Below are positions 55,352 through 62,843 of a stretch of 64,000 nt of DNA, piece by piece. The stretch's first letter is position 1; every line of letters starts with the position of its first letter. Source of the stretch: Cupriavidus sp. WGlv3 (GTDB taxonomy: Bacteria; Pseudomonadota; Gammaproteobacteria; Burkholderiales; Burkholderiaceae); contig NZ_JALHRX010000016.1 in assembly GCF_023952475.1 (NCBI RefSeq), forward strand, positions 1 through 64,000. Direction: 5' to 3'. The position numbers and the translations under genes are program-made. The notes beneath the pieces were generated by a model that made no database searches, was not told the origin of the DNA, and saw nothing but the letters and a program-made list of their open reading frames with translations.

Positions 55352-56335
55352 ATGAAGAAACTCTCAGTTGTTTCGCACCTGGCCTTGGCGGCAATCGGCC
55401 TGGGCCTGGCCGTGCCCGCATGGAGCTGCGGCGAGGCAGGCTCGAACCGGCCCATCCGCCTGGTGGTATCCCAGCAGGCCGGCGGCAGCACCGACACCAT
55501 CGCCCGCATGTGGGCCGAGCATGCCGGCAAGGAACTCGGCACCACGGTGGTGGTGGAAAACAAGCCCGGCGCTGGCGGCGTCATCGCCGCCAAGTCAGTG
55601 CTGGCGCAACCCGCGGACGGCTGCACGCTGTTCCTGGCGGGCGTGTCGCAGATGGTGCTGAACAAGTTCGCCTACGCGCCGCTGGCCTATTCGCCCGAGA
55701 AGGATTTCACGCCGGTCGCGACGCTGACCAACGTGCCGTTCGTGCTGGTGGCCAATCCGCAGACCGGGCTGCGCACGCTGGACAACCTCACTGAAGCGGC
55801 GCGTGCCAAACCCGGTGCGATCAATTTCGCCTCGTCGGGACTCGGCAATTCGACCCATCTGGTGGTCGAGATGCTGCTCAAGCAGCGCGGCCTGCGCATG
55901 ACCCACGTTCCGTACAAGGGCGAGCCTGATGGCGTGATCGCGACGGTCTCGGGCGAAACACAGGTGATGGCGCCGGTGCTCAGCACCGCGTTGCCGCAGA
56001 TCCGCGCCGGCAAGCTGGTGCCGCTGGTGGTGTTTGCCGCGAAACGCGTGCCGGACCTGCCGGACGTACCGGCGGCGCCGGAAATCGGGTTGAAGGGCTT
56101 CGAGGACATCGGCTGGTCGGGCATCGCCGCCAAGGCCGGCACGCCGGCGGAGCCGATCCGGCGCATGCATGCGGCCACGCAGAAATTCCTGTCGGATCCG
56201 GTGGTGGTGGACAAGCTGCGCGCGATGCAGGTCACGCCGATGCCGGGCCCGGTCGGCAAGCTGGCCGAGCTGACCGCGCGCGACACGGTCAAGTGGAAGG
56301 ACGCCATCGGCGACCTGAACCTGCGCGCCAACTGA
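55352..56335 (+). CDS. Bug-family (TctC) solute receptor
   Basis: A 327-residue periplasmic binding protein. The signal peptide is residues 1-24 or so (ending VPAWSC). NRPIRLVVSQQAGGSTDTIAR, ENKPGAGGV and HVPYKGEPDG are the ligand-site motifs of the family. The ATG at 55352 begins MKKLSVV; the frame extends to 55274. It is followed 33 bp later by a gamma-glutamyltransferase gene, so its ligand may be a gamma-glutamyl compound or the acid released from one; inference. Confidence 0.88.
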   Translation: MKKLSVVSHLALAAIGLGLAVPAWSCGEAGSNRPIRLVVSQQAGGSTDTIARMWAEHAGKELGTTVVVENKPGAGGVIAAKSVLAQPADGCTLFLAGVSQMVLNKFAYAPLAYSPEKDFTPVATLTNVPFVLVANPQTGLRTLDNLTEAARAKPGAINFASSGLGNSTHLVVEMLLKQRGLRMTHVPYKGEPDGVIATVSGETQVMAPVLSTALPQIRAGKLVPLVVFAAKRVPDLPDVPAAPEIGLKGFEDIGWSGIAAKAGTPAEPIRRMHAATQKFLSDPVVVDKLRAMQVTPMPGPVGKLAELTARDTVKWKDAIGDLNLRAN

Positions 56336-56368
56336 AGCCCATCCAACACACCAGATCCCGAGGTCACA

Positions 56369-57988
56369 ATGAAAAAAGGCATGGTCGTCTGCCCGCAACC
56401 CGAAGCGGCGGAAGCAGGCATCGAAATCCTGCGGGCCGGCGGCAATGCGGCGGACGCCGCCGTCGCCTGCGCGTTTGCCCAGACCGTGGTCGATCCGCTG
56501 ATGTGCGGCATCGCCGGGTTCGGCACCGCCGCGGTGTATATGCCGTCGCACCAGGCGCACGAGTACATCGACTTCCACGCCACCGCACCGGCGCGCGCCA
56601 CGCCGCACATGTGGGCCGACCAGCTGGAAGGCGAGGCGCGCGACGGCTTCGGCTTCTTCGTCAAGGACCGGCTCAACGACATCGGCTACCAGTCGATCGC
56701 CACGCCGGGCACGCTGCGCGGGCTGGAGGCGATTCACCGCAGCTACGGCAGGCTGCCCTGGCAGGAAGTCATTGCGCCGGCGATCCGCTGGGCGCGCGAC
56801 GGCTACTTTGTGCGGCCGGGCATGTATGCGTTCTGGATCGACGAAGGCACGCTGGGGCGCGCCAGCAACCGGGAACGCCTCGCGTTCAGCGCGGATGGCC
56901 GGCGCCTCTATTGCCGCGAAGACGGATCGCCCAAGACCATCGGCACGCCGCTGCGCAATCCCGACTTTGCCGACACGCTCGAGCAGATTGCGCGCGAAGG
57001 CGCGGATGCGTTCTATCTGCACGATATCGCCGGGCGCATCGTCGCGGATATGGAGCCCAACGGCGGACTGCTGTCGCGCGCGGACCTGGCGGACTACCAA
57101 GTCGAGCGCACCGCGCCGCTGACCGGCACCTATCGCGACCGCACCATCACCACCAACCAGCCGCCGGGCGGCGGCGTGATGCTGATCGAGATGCTGAACA
57201 TCCTCGAGCGCTTCGACCTGGCGCGGATCGGCCACAACACGCCGGAATACCTGCGCATCGTCTGCGAGGCGATGAAGGCGGCCACCCGCGACAAGGACCT
57301 GCACGTCGGCGATCCGGCCTTTGTTGACGTGCCGCTGGCACACCTGCTCGACAAGGGCTATGCCGGCGAGCTGGCCGCACGCATCGTCGCCGGCGACAAG
57401 TTCGACATTGCCCGCGTCAATCCCGGCCATGTGGTGCCGCGCGATACCACGCACCTGTCGGTGGTCGATGGCGAGGGCAACTGCATTGCACTGACGCATT
57501 CGCTGGCGATGCCGTCGGGCGTGATGACGCCGGGGCTGGGCTTCCTGCACAACGGCTGCATGGGCGTGTTCGATCCGCGCCCGGGACGCGCCGGCAGCAT
57601 CGCGCCGGGCAAGCGGCGCTTCACCTCATCTTGCCCTTCGATCGTGTTCCGCGACGCCAAGCCCGAGATCGTGCTCGGCGCGCCCGGCGGCACGCAGATC
57701 GCCATGGGCGTGCTGCAGGCGATCCTGAACGTGGTGGATTTCGGCATGGCGATGCAGCCGGCCGTGTCGGCGCCGCGCTTCTCGTCGACCAGCAACGCCA
57801 TCGACGTGTGCAACCGGATTCCGCGCTATCTGACCGCGGAACTGGAAGCGCAAGGCTATGAGGTGATTCGCAATCCGTACAACTACACCATTGCCTGGGT
57901 GCATGCGATCCGGCTGGCGGACGGGAACCTCGATGGCGGCGCGGACCCAGGGCGAGACGGGGTGGCGCTGGAGACGGAGATCGTCTGA
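56369..57988 (+). CDS. Gamma-glutamyltransferase family protein
   Basis: A 539-residue Ntn-hydrolase of the GGT family, which self-cleaves at a conserved Thr and transfers or hydrolyses gamma-glutamyl groups. GGNAADAAVA, the GGVMLIE-type segment and the processing site DTTHLSVVDGEGN (Thr near 360) are intact; GAPGGTQI near the C-terminus closes the active site. Unlike E. coli Ggt there is no signal peptide (it starts MKKGMVVCPQPEAAEAG), so it is probably cytoplasmic. It forms an operon with the Bug receptor. Confidence 0.9.
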   Translation: MKKGMVVCPQPEAAEAGIEILRAGGNAADAAVACAFAQTVVDPLMCGIAGFGTAAVYMPSHQAHEYIDFHATAPARATPHMWADQLEGEARDGFGFFVKDRLNDIGYQSIATPGTLRGLEAIHRSYGRLPWQEVIAPAIRWARDGYFVRPGMYAFWIDEGTLGRASNRERLAFSADGRRLYCREDGSPKTIGTPLRNPDFADTLEQIAREGADAFYLHDIAGRIVADMEPNGGLLSRADLADYQVERTAPLTGTYRDRTITTNQPPGGGVMLIEMLNILERFDLARIGHNTPEYLRIVCEAMKAATRDKDLHVGDPAFVDVPLAHLLDKGYAGELAARIVAGDKFDIARVNPGHVVPRDTTHLSVVDGEGNCIALTHSLAMPSGVMTPGLGFLHNGCMGVFDPRPGRAGSIAPGKRRFTSSCPSIVFRDAKPEIVLGAPGGTQIAMGVLQAILNVVDFGMAMQPAVSAPRFSSTSNAIDVCNRIPRYLTAELEAQGYEVIRNPYNYTIAWVHAIRLADGNLDGGADPGRDGVALETEIV

Positions 57989-58033
57989 GAGGCATCACAG
58001 GCCAAAATCAGCCCCACCGAAAATTTTCCTTGA

Positions 58034-58052
58034 AATGAGATCGATTCCCATT
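58034..58052. promoter_or_regulatory. Candidate Fur box upstream of Fur-type gene
   Basis: AATGAGATCGATTCCCATT matches about 13 of 19 consensus positions, the weakest of the three. It lies 442 bp upstream of the Fur-family gene, so it would need a long leader to be its control site. Confidence 0.35.
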
Positions 58053-58260
58053 TACCATTCGATCACTGCCTGACGCACGGTGTACCGAAACAAGCACCGG
58101 ACGAAGCGGGCAGCCCGGCCCGTCTGGCACCGCGCGGCACGCGACGGCAGCCAGCGCTGGCAGGCATGACAGATTTCCGGATGCCGCCCCCGCGGCCTTC
58201 GATACCGACTTTTGTGGGGACCGCTCCGTCACGCGGAGCGTTTGGTAGTAGCCAGTCTCC

Positions 58261-58308
58261 GGAAGATCGGGAAAGCAACCAGACCCCGCTTTCCCGATCG
58301 CGTCTTCC
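58261..58308. repeat. Long bulged hairpin
   Basis: A 16-base left arm (58261-58276) pairs with 58288-58299 and, after a GCG bulge, 58303-58308; loop of 11 bases. No poly-T on either side. Located 186 bp upstream of the Fur-type gene. Confidence 0.6.
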
Positions 58309-58493
58309 GGCGGCAAGCCAGGCCACCTTTTTATTCCGCGCGCCGTGCAGGCACGTCGCGCCGCCAGGGACGGGAGCGCCAGCGCCCGGCCGGCCCTGGC
58401 GCTTCCCGCCTGAAATTCCGCCAAGCCACTGACGCCGTGCCCCGTGCGGCGCCAGGCCGGGCGCCGCCCTGACTGCGGGGCGCCAGCCGCAGC

Positions 58494-58982
58494 ATGCCTA
58501 TGCCATCCGCCATGTCATCCGAGAGCACCAACCCGATCCATCTCAAGCGCGCCGGCCTGAAGGCGACGTCGCCGCGGATGCGCATCCTCGAAGTGTTCCG
58601 CACCAGCGCCAGACGCCACCTGAGCGCGGAAGATGTCTATCGCATCCTGCTGACGCAGGACGAGGATGCCGGGCTGTCGACGGTCTACCGCGTGCTCAAC
58701 CAGCTGGTGCAGGCCGATATCCTGCTGCGCCACAGCTTCGAGTCGGACCACGCCGTATTTGAACTGAACGAAGGCGGTCACCACGACCACCTGATCTGCG
58801 TGGCGTGCGGCCGCGTGGAGGAATTCCGCGACGAGAGCATCGAGCAGCGCCAGCGCCAGGTCGCCGCCGACAACGCCTTTGTGCTGCGCGAGCATATGCT
58901 GGTGCTGTATGGCGTGTGCCCGCAATGCCGTGCCGACGCCGCCGACGCAGAGCGCGTGCCGGAACTGCCGGCCAGCGCCTGA
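58494..58982 (+). CDS. Fur-family metalloregulator
   Basis: A 162-residue Fur-family repressor. The winged helix (about 18-85) has LKATSPRMRILEVF and STVYRVLNQLVQADIL; the dimer domain has the metal motif GGHHDHLICVACGRVEEF and a C-terminal CPQC pair that would bind structural zinc. The His-rich loop and FESDHAVFEL fit true Fur more than Zur or PerR, but I cannot separate them firmly. ATGs at 58500 and 58512 are alternative starts; none has a strong ribosome site. It probably forms an operon with the Cys-rich ORF 45 bp downstream. Confidence 0.88.
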   Translation: MPMPSAMSSESTNPIHLKRAGLKATSPRMRILEVFRTSARRHLSAEDVYRILLTQDEDAGLSTVYRVLNQLVQADILLRHSFESDHAVFELNEGGHHDHLICVACGRVEEFRDESIEQRQRQVAADNAFVLREHMLVLYGVCPQCRADAADAERVPELPASA

Positions 58983-59027
58983 TTCCGCCGCCCCTCGCCG
59001 CATGTTGCGCGCCTGACGGAGCCATTC

Positions 59028-59285
59028 ATGGAGCGCCTGACCAAACCCTTGTCCGAACTGAAGCACCTGATCAACCTGTGCCTGCGCCAGGAACCCGGCT
59101 GCCAGGACTGCCAGCTGCGCGCGGTGTGCGTGCACCGCCCGGACCACACCGGCTGCAACTGGAGCGCCGAAGTCGATTTTCCCGAACGCAGCGAAGCCGA
59201 CGCCGTGCGCCACTGGCGCCAGGCCCGTCGCGTGGTGATGATGGTGCGCGAGCAGTACAACGTAGGCACCGCCGCGCAGGCCTGA
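59028..59285 (+). CDS. Small Cys-rich protein next to Fur
   Basis: An 85-residue protein I do not recognise. Residues 25-49 contain four or five Cys and two His (EPGCQDCQLRAVCVHRP and TGCNW), spaced as in a small zinc or iron-sulfur knuckle. The rest is helical and basic (RHWRQARRVVMMVREQYNV). A GGAGCC ribosome site lies about six bases before the ATG. Position directly after a Fur-family gene suggests a metal-related role; this is inference. Confidence 0.65.
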   Translation: MERLTKPLSELKHLINLCLRQEPGCQDCQLRAVCVHRPDHTGCNWSAEVDFPERSEADAVRHWRQARRVVMMVREQYNVGTAAQA

Positions 59286-59298
59286 ACCGGCCGCGCAG

Positions 59299-59628
59299 TC
59301 AGATATCGAGTTGTGCCACCGTGATGCCTAGCGCTGCGGCAATCCGTCCGCGCGATGTCTTGCGCAGGCGGGCACTGTTTTCCTGCTGTGCGTAGGCAGG
59401 CTGCGAGATGCCAAGCCGCGCGGCGACTTCCGCCTGCGTCAGGCCAAGATGTTCGCGCCAGGCACGCAGCGGGGGTACGTCATCGATTAGCACGCGCCGG
59501 ACCACGGCATGCGGGATCAGGTCCGCGACTTGGGCAAATTGCGTGAGGTAATCGCCGTACGGGATCACGACAAAGGCCGGCTTGCCGTCCGCCCCGACGA
59601 TCGTCTGGATGTTAGTAGGTGCGTTCAT
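59299..59628 (-). CDS. Antitoxin with Xre-type helix-turn-helix
   Basis: A 109-residue protein whose C-terminal part (about 56-105) is an Xre/Cro-type helix-turn-helix: LRAWREHLGLTQAEVAARLGISQPAYAQQE. The N-terminal part (MNAPTNIQTIVG...AFVVIPYGDY) resembles the arm that neutralises RelE/HigB-type toxins. Its start overlaps the end of the toxin gene by 17 bp, so the order is toxin first, as in HigBA. The start at 59628 is chosen over a longer frame to 59757 that would lie inside the toxin gene. Confidence 0.85.
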   Translation of the reverse strand: MNAPTNIQTIVGADGKPAFVVIPYGDYLTQFAQVADLIPHAVVRRVLIDDVPPLRAWREHLGLTQAEVAARLGISQPAYAQQENSARLRKTSRGRIAAALGITVAQLDI

Positions 59629-59839
59629 CCCGTCTCTTGACTTCCTGAATTTCCACGATTCGTATCGCACCGTCCCAGTTGAACAGTACGCGGGCATGAC
59701 CGACCAGCGCTTTGACGTGCTGGCAGTTCGGCATGTATGCCAAGGCTTCCACCGCATCCACGATAGTGACGCGCACCGGCTTGTCGAGTCGTCGGACCTG
59801 TTTCGAGGCGCTTGCCGTCCAAAATATCGAGTTCATCAC
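59612..59839 (-). CDS. RelE/HigB-type toxin
   Basis: A 75-residue basic protein of the RelE/ParE superfamily, probably an mRNA interferase. It has a helical N-terminus (ASKQVRRLDKPVRVTIVDAVEAL), then beta-strands with VKALVGHARVLFNWDGAIRIVEIQEVKRRDE; the Arg/Lys residues late in the chain are those used for RNA contact in this fold. It precedes and overlaps the antitoxin gene. Two ATGs in a row (59839, 59836) are possible starts. AT-rich repeats lie upstream. Confidence 0.82.
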   Translation of the reverse strand: MMNSIFWTASASKQVRRLDKPVRVTIVDAVEALAYMPNCQHVKALVGHARVLFNWDGAIRIVEIQEVKRRDERTY

Positions 59840-59841
59840 TC

Positions 59842-59891
59842 GAATATAAGGAAATTATAAGCTTTGTAGCGCGATCCGGCTGAATTATAAG
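59842..59891. promoter_or_regulatory. Direct repeats upstream of toxin-antitoxin operon
   Basis: GAATATAAG (59842-59850), AATTATAAG (59853-59861) and AATTATAAG (59883-59891) repeat on the plus strand; on the minus strand the last two read CTTATAATT and supply -10-like TATAAT boxes. They are suited to autoregulation by the antitoxin. Confidence 0.55.
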
Positions 59892-59912
59892 TTTCTTCTC
59901 ACACGGCCCAGC

Positions 59913-60842
59913 TCACCGGTGCGCGGCAGCGCCTGCAGCCTGTCGGGTTCCGGTCTGTACTGCCGTCCCGGGCCGCAACACCAGCCACACCGCCATGCCG
60001 ATCAGCGCGCCGCCGGCGGCATGCGCCCATGACAGCGCCTCGCCCAGGAACAGCGCGCCCCAGACGATGCCGAACGGCGGGATCAGGAAGGTGACGGTGA
60101 GCGAGCGCACCGGACCCAGGTCGGCGATCAGCCGGTAATACAGGATGTAGGCCAGCGCCGTGCACAGCGTGCCCAGGCCCAGCATGGCCGCCCAGACGCC
60201 GGCGCCGGCGTCGGGCAGCGTGTTGTGGCGCCACAGCGCCGCGACGCAGAAAGGCAGCAGGAAGGCGCCAGCGCCGACCAGGCTGCCGGCGGCGACCAGC
60301 CGGCTGTCGAGCCCGCCGCGCTGCGTGATCCAGCGCCGCGCGAGAAAGCCCGAAAGCCCGTAGCAGGCGGTGGCGAACAGGCAGGCCAGCGCGCCGAGTA
60401 GCACTTCCGTGGAGAAGGCGACGGGCCCCGTGCGCGTCAGCACCGCGACCCCCGCCACCCCAAGCACCACTCCCATCGCCTTCGCGCGCGTCAGCGGTTC
60501 GGAGAAGGCGATGGCGCCGATCGCCACGCCCATCAGCGGGGTCATGGCGTTGAACACCGCCGAGTAACCGGCCGGCAGCCACAGCGCCGCCACGGCGTAC
60601 ATGGCGAACGGAATGCCGGAGTTGACCACGCCCAGCGCCAGCACAGCTGGCCATTTGCCTTGCATGTTCCAGCGCAGGCCCAGCAGCGGCAGGCACGCCG
60701 CCAGCGTCAGTGCGCCGATCAGCACGCGCACGAAGGCGGTCGGCACCGGCCCCAGCACCGGCGCGCCGATACGGATGAACAGGAAACTGCCGCCCCAGAG
60801 GGCGGCCAGAGCCAGCAGGCGGAGTAGGTCGAGCGGTTTCAT
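59913..60842 (-). CDS. DMT-superfamily (EamA) transporter
   Basis: A 309-residue membrane protein with two EamA domains and about ten helices: LLALAALWGGSFLFIRIGAP opens the first, and the second starts near 150 with LLGALACLFATACYGLSGFLARRW. The family exports amino acids or other metabolites. It stands alone; the ATG at 60842 begins MKPLDLLRLL. Confidence 0.88.
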   Translation of the reverse strand: MKPLDLLRLLALAALWGGSFLFIRIGAPVLGPVPTAFVRVLIGALTLAACLPLLGLRWNMQGKWPAVLALGVVNSGIPFAMYAVAALWLPAGYSAVFNAMTPLMGVAIGAIAFSEPLTRAKAMGVVLGVAGVAVLTRTGPVAFSTEVLLGALACLFATACYGLSGFLARRWITQRGGLDSRLVAAGSLVGAGAFLLPFCVAALWRHNTLPDAGAGVWAAMLGLGTLCTALAYILYYRLIADLGPVRSLTVTFLIPPFGIVWGALFLGEALSWAHAAGGALIGMAVWLVLRPGTAVQTGTRQAAGAAAHR

Positions 60843-61138
60843 CGGTCAGGCGAGGGGCACTCGCCGGCAAGATCAGCGATGCCGCATTGGACGCCGGGCC
60901 GGCGCTGACCGCAAGCCGGATTCGGACCTGTGGCCCGCTAGCCGCTCATCCGGGGCAGGAGCAACCTGCGGGATTGGCGACAGGTTGGCGGATCTACCTG
61001 AAGTTTGAGCGCCGTTTGCGGCACAATGTCATATAAAGGCGTCACATTCTTACTGCGAGCTTTCGTCGTCACCCCCCGCAGGAGGGGACGTGTTTCCGAC
61101 GCGTGACAATCCGCATTCGATTAAATTAAAATCTGGTC

Positions 61139-61210
61139 TGCGCCAGAGTTAATTGACCCCTCCGACGCATTCCCGACAAGCCGCCAGGCCTCCTGGCGGC
61201 TTCTTTTTTT
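61139..61210 (+). ncRNA. Candidate short RNA or attenuated leader
   Basis: About 72 nt from the predicted start near 61139 to the terminator end. No protein gene on the plus strand lies upstream, because the DMT gene is on the other strand, so this terminator has no other obvious user. It is either a small RNA or a leader in which termination controls the PadR-like gene at 61334. Confidence 0.3.
61180..61210 (+). terminator. Intrinsic terminator, no upstream gene
   Basis: A perfect 9-bp stem GCCGCCAGG/CCTGGCGGC (61180-61188, 61192-61200) with a CCT loop, followed by TTCTTTTTTT. It is directed to the plus strand only. Confidence 0.9.
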
Positions 61211-61333
61211 GTTCCGGTAAAATGCGCGCTGCCCGGCACACCGGCAGGCAACATCCCTGTTTGCGGGCTGCAGGCATCACATTGCCTGCATCCTGCGTCA
61301 ACCGGCGCGGCGTCGGCCGCGTTGCCAGTCCAC

Positions 61334-61657
61334 ATGAAACGACAGTTCCTGGGCCTGCTGGCCCGCGTCTACGTCCTGCAATTCGCGCTGGAAGTCCCCG
61401 CCACCGTGGCCATGCTGGCCGACATGCTGCTGGAATACGGTTTCCAGGTTGATATCGGCTCGGTGCGTCCGCTGCTGCGCGCGCTGCAAATGGAAGGCTA
61501 CCTGGAAAGCGTGCTGCGCGACGGCATCGGCCGGGTCTACCTGCTGACCGAACGCGGCCGCGAAGAACTGCAGGCCAGCCGCCAGCGCATCGACGAACTC
61601 TACCGCCGCCTGCACGCCGGCCTGCCCGCGACCGACCACGCGCAACGCTCCACCTGA
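61334..61657 (+). CDS. PadR-like winged-helix regulator
   Basis: A 107-residue single-domain winged-helix protein of PadR type. YGFQVDIGSVRPLLRALQMEGYLES and GIGRVYLLTERGREELQASRQRI correspond to the recognition helix and wing plus the start of the dimer helix. It lacks a large C-terminal domain. It begins 123 bp after the terminator of the candidate short RNA and is convergent with the ABC importer genes. The neighbouring phosphonate-type importer is a possible target. Confidence 0.8.
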   Translation: MKRQFLGLLARVYVLQFALEVPATVAMLADMLLEYGFQVDIGSVRPLLRALQMEGYLESVLRDGIGRVYLLTERGREELQASRQRIDELYRRLHAGLPATDHAQRST

Positions 61658-61744
61658 ACTGGGCCGGAATCGGCGCCGGCGGCGGCGCCGGCGTACCCGT
61701 TTCTGCGGGCAGCTGCTGGCGCCGCGGCGCCCGGCCCAACGGCC

Positions 61745-62779
61745 TTACTTCTTCTCCGCCTTCCCTTCGTAGCGCTTGCTCCATTCGGCCAGGATGCGGT
61801 CGCGGTGATCGCTGGCCCAGCGGAAGTCGTTCCTGATCAGGCGCTTCTCGTAGTCCGCCGGCAGCAGCGCGTCGGGCCTGGCGAGGCCCGGCACGGCCAG
61901 CACCGCGAAGTTCTTTTCATACAGCGCCATCGCCTCGCGCGACGCCGAGAAGTCGGCCAGCTTGCGCGCCGCGTCGAGATGCTTGGTGCCCTTGACGATG
62001 GCGGTCGCCTCGATGTCCCAGCCCAGGCCTTCGCTGGGCAGCACGATATCGATCGGCGCGCCTTCCTTCTTCGACTTCATGGCACGGTACTCGAACGCGA
62101 TGCCGATCGGGAACTCACCCTGCGCGGCCATCTTGCACGGCTTGGAACCCGAGTGGGTGTACAGGCCGATGTTCTTGTGCAGGGCATCCATGTACTGCCA
62201 GCCCTTCTGCTCGCCCATCATCTGGAGCCATGCGCTGACGTCGAGGAAGCCCGTGCCCGACGAAGCCGGATGCGGCATCACCACCTTGCCGGCATAGACC
62301 GGCTTGGTCAGGTCGGCCCACGAGGCGGGCCTGGGCAGGCCCTGCTTCTGCGCCTCGACCGTGTTGAAGCAGATCGCCGCGCCCCACACGTCCATGCCGA
62401 CCCATGCCGGCGGGTTGGCCGGGCTGCGGTACTTGGCATCGATCGCGGCCAGGTTCTTCGGCGCGTACGGTTCGAGCATGCCTTCCTTGTCGAGGATCGC
62501 CAGGCTGGAGCCGGCCAGGCCCCACACCGCGTCGGCGCGCGGCGCGGCCTTTTCCGCCAGCAGCTTGGCGGTGACGATGCCGGTGGAGTCGCGCACCCAC
62601 TTGATCTCGATATCGGGATGCACTTTCTCGAACGCGGCCTTGTAGGCGGCGATCTGGTCGGCTTCGAGCGCGGTGTAGACGGTCAGCACGGTGGCGGCGG
62701 CGGCGTGACCGGCCAGCAGCGGCAGCGTGGCGGCGGCCACGGTTGCAATGGCCGCGGAAAGGCGGGTGATGCGGGACAT
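61745..62779 (-). CDS. ABC importer binding protein, 2-aminoethylphosphonate type
   Basis: A 344-residue periplasmic binding protein (family 1 extracellular, Fe3+/thiamine/phosphonate group) with a signal peptide ending AGHAAAA. TVYTALEADQIAAYKAAFEK opens the fold; MPHPASSGTGF and SGSKPCKMAAQGEFPIGIAFEY are ligand-site segments. The arrangement with a large two-part permease fits the PhnSTUV-like 2-aminoethylphosphonate importers, but an iron or other small-ligand role cannot be excluded. The start at 62779 (MSRITRL) follows an AGGAGGAAACC site. Confidence 0.85.
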   Translation of the reverse strand: MSRITRLSAAIATVAAATLPLLAGHAAAATVLTVYTALEADQIAAYKAAFEKVHPDIEIKWVRDSTGIVTAKLLAEKAAPRADAVWGLAGSSLAILDKEGMLEPYAPKNLAAIDAKYRSPANPPAWVGMDVWGAAICFNTVEAQKQGLPRPASWADLTKPVYAGKVVMPHPASSGTGFLDVSAWLQMMGEQKGWQYMDALHKNIGLYTHSGSKPCKMAAQGEFPIGIAFEYRAMKSKKEGAPIDIVLPSEGLGWDIEATAIVKGTKHLDAARKLADFSASREAMALYEKNFAVLAVPGLARPDALLPADYEKRLIRNDFRWASDHRDRILAEWSKRYEGKAEKK

Positions 62780-62843
62780 TGGTTTCCTCCTTTGGAATCG
62801 GTCAGTGTGTCGGGCAGTGCAGCGGGATGACAAAACGGAAGGC

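Larger units (their letters stand above)
57989..58493. other. 505-bp gap with Fur box and hairpins
   Basis: The left part holds the Fur-like box (58034-58052). Further right are two hairpins: CGCTCCG/CGGAGCG (58222-58228, 58234-58240) and a long one in which GGAAGATCGGGAAAGC (58261-58276) pairs with 58288-58308 with a 3-nt bulge. No T tract follows the long hairpin. Short ORFs on either strand have no ribosome site and look spurious. It may be a structured leader of the Fur-type gene or a degraded repeat. Confidence 0.5.
60843..61333. other. 491-bp gap with an orphan promoter-terminator unit
   Basis: No protein gene seen. On the plus strand GTGACA (61103-61108) and TAAAAT (61127-61132), 18 bp apart, form a good promoter candidate, and a strong intrinsic terminator follows at 61180-61210. 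Between lies about 70 nt. A second TAAAAT (61218-61223) follows the terminator but lacks a clear -35. Confidence 0.5.

Noticed and set aside
58063..58472. Short ORFs on both strands in the gap before the Fur-type gene
   Set aside because: They overlap hairpins, lack ribosome sites and have Arg/Pro-rich shadow composition.
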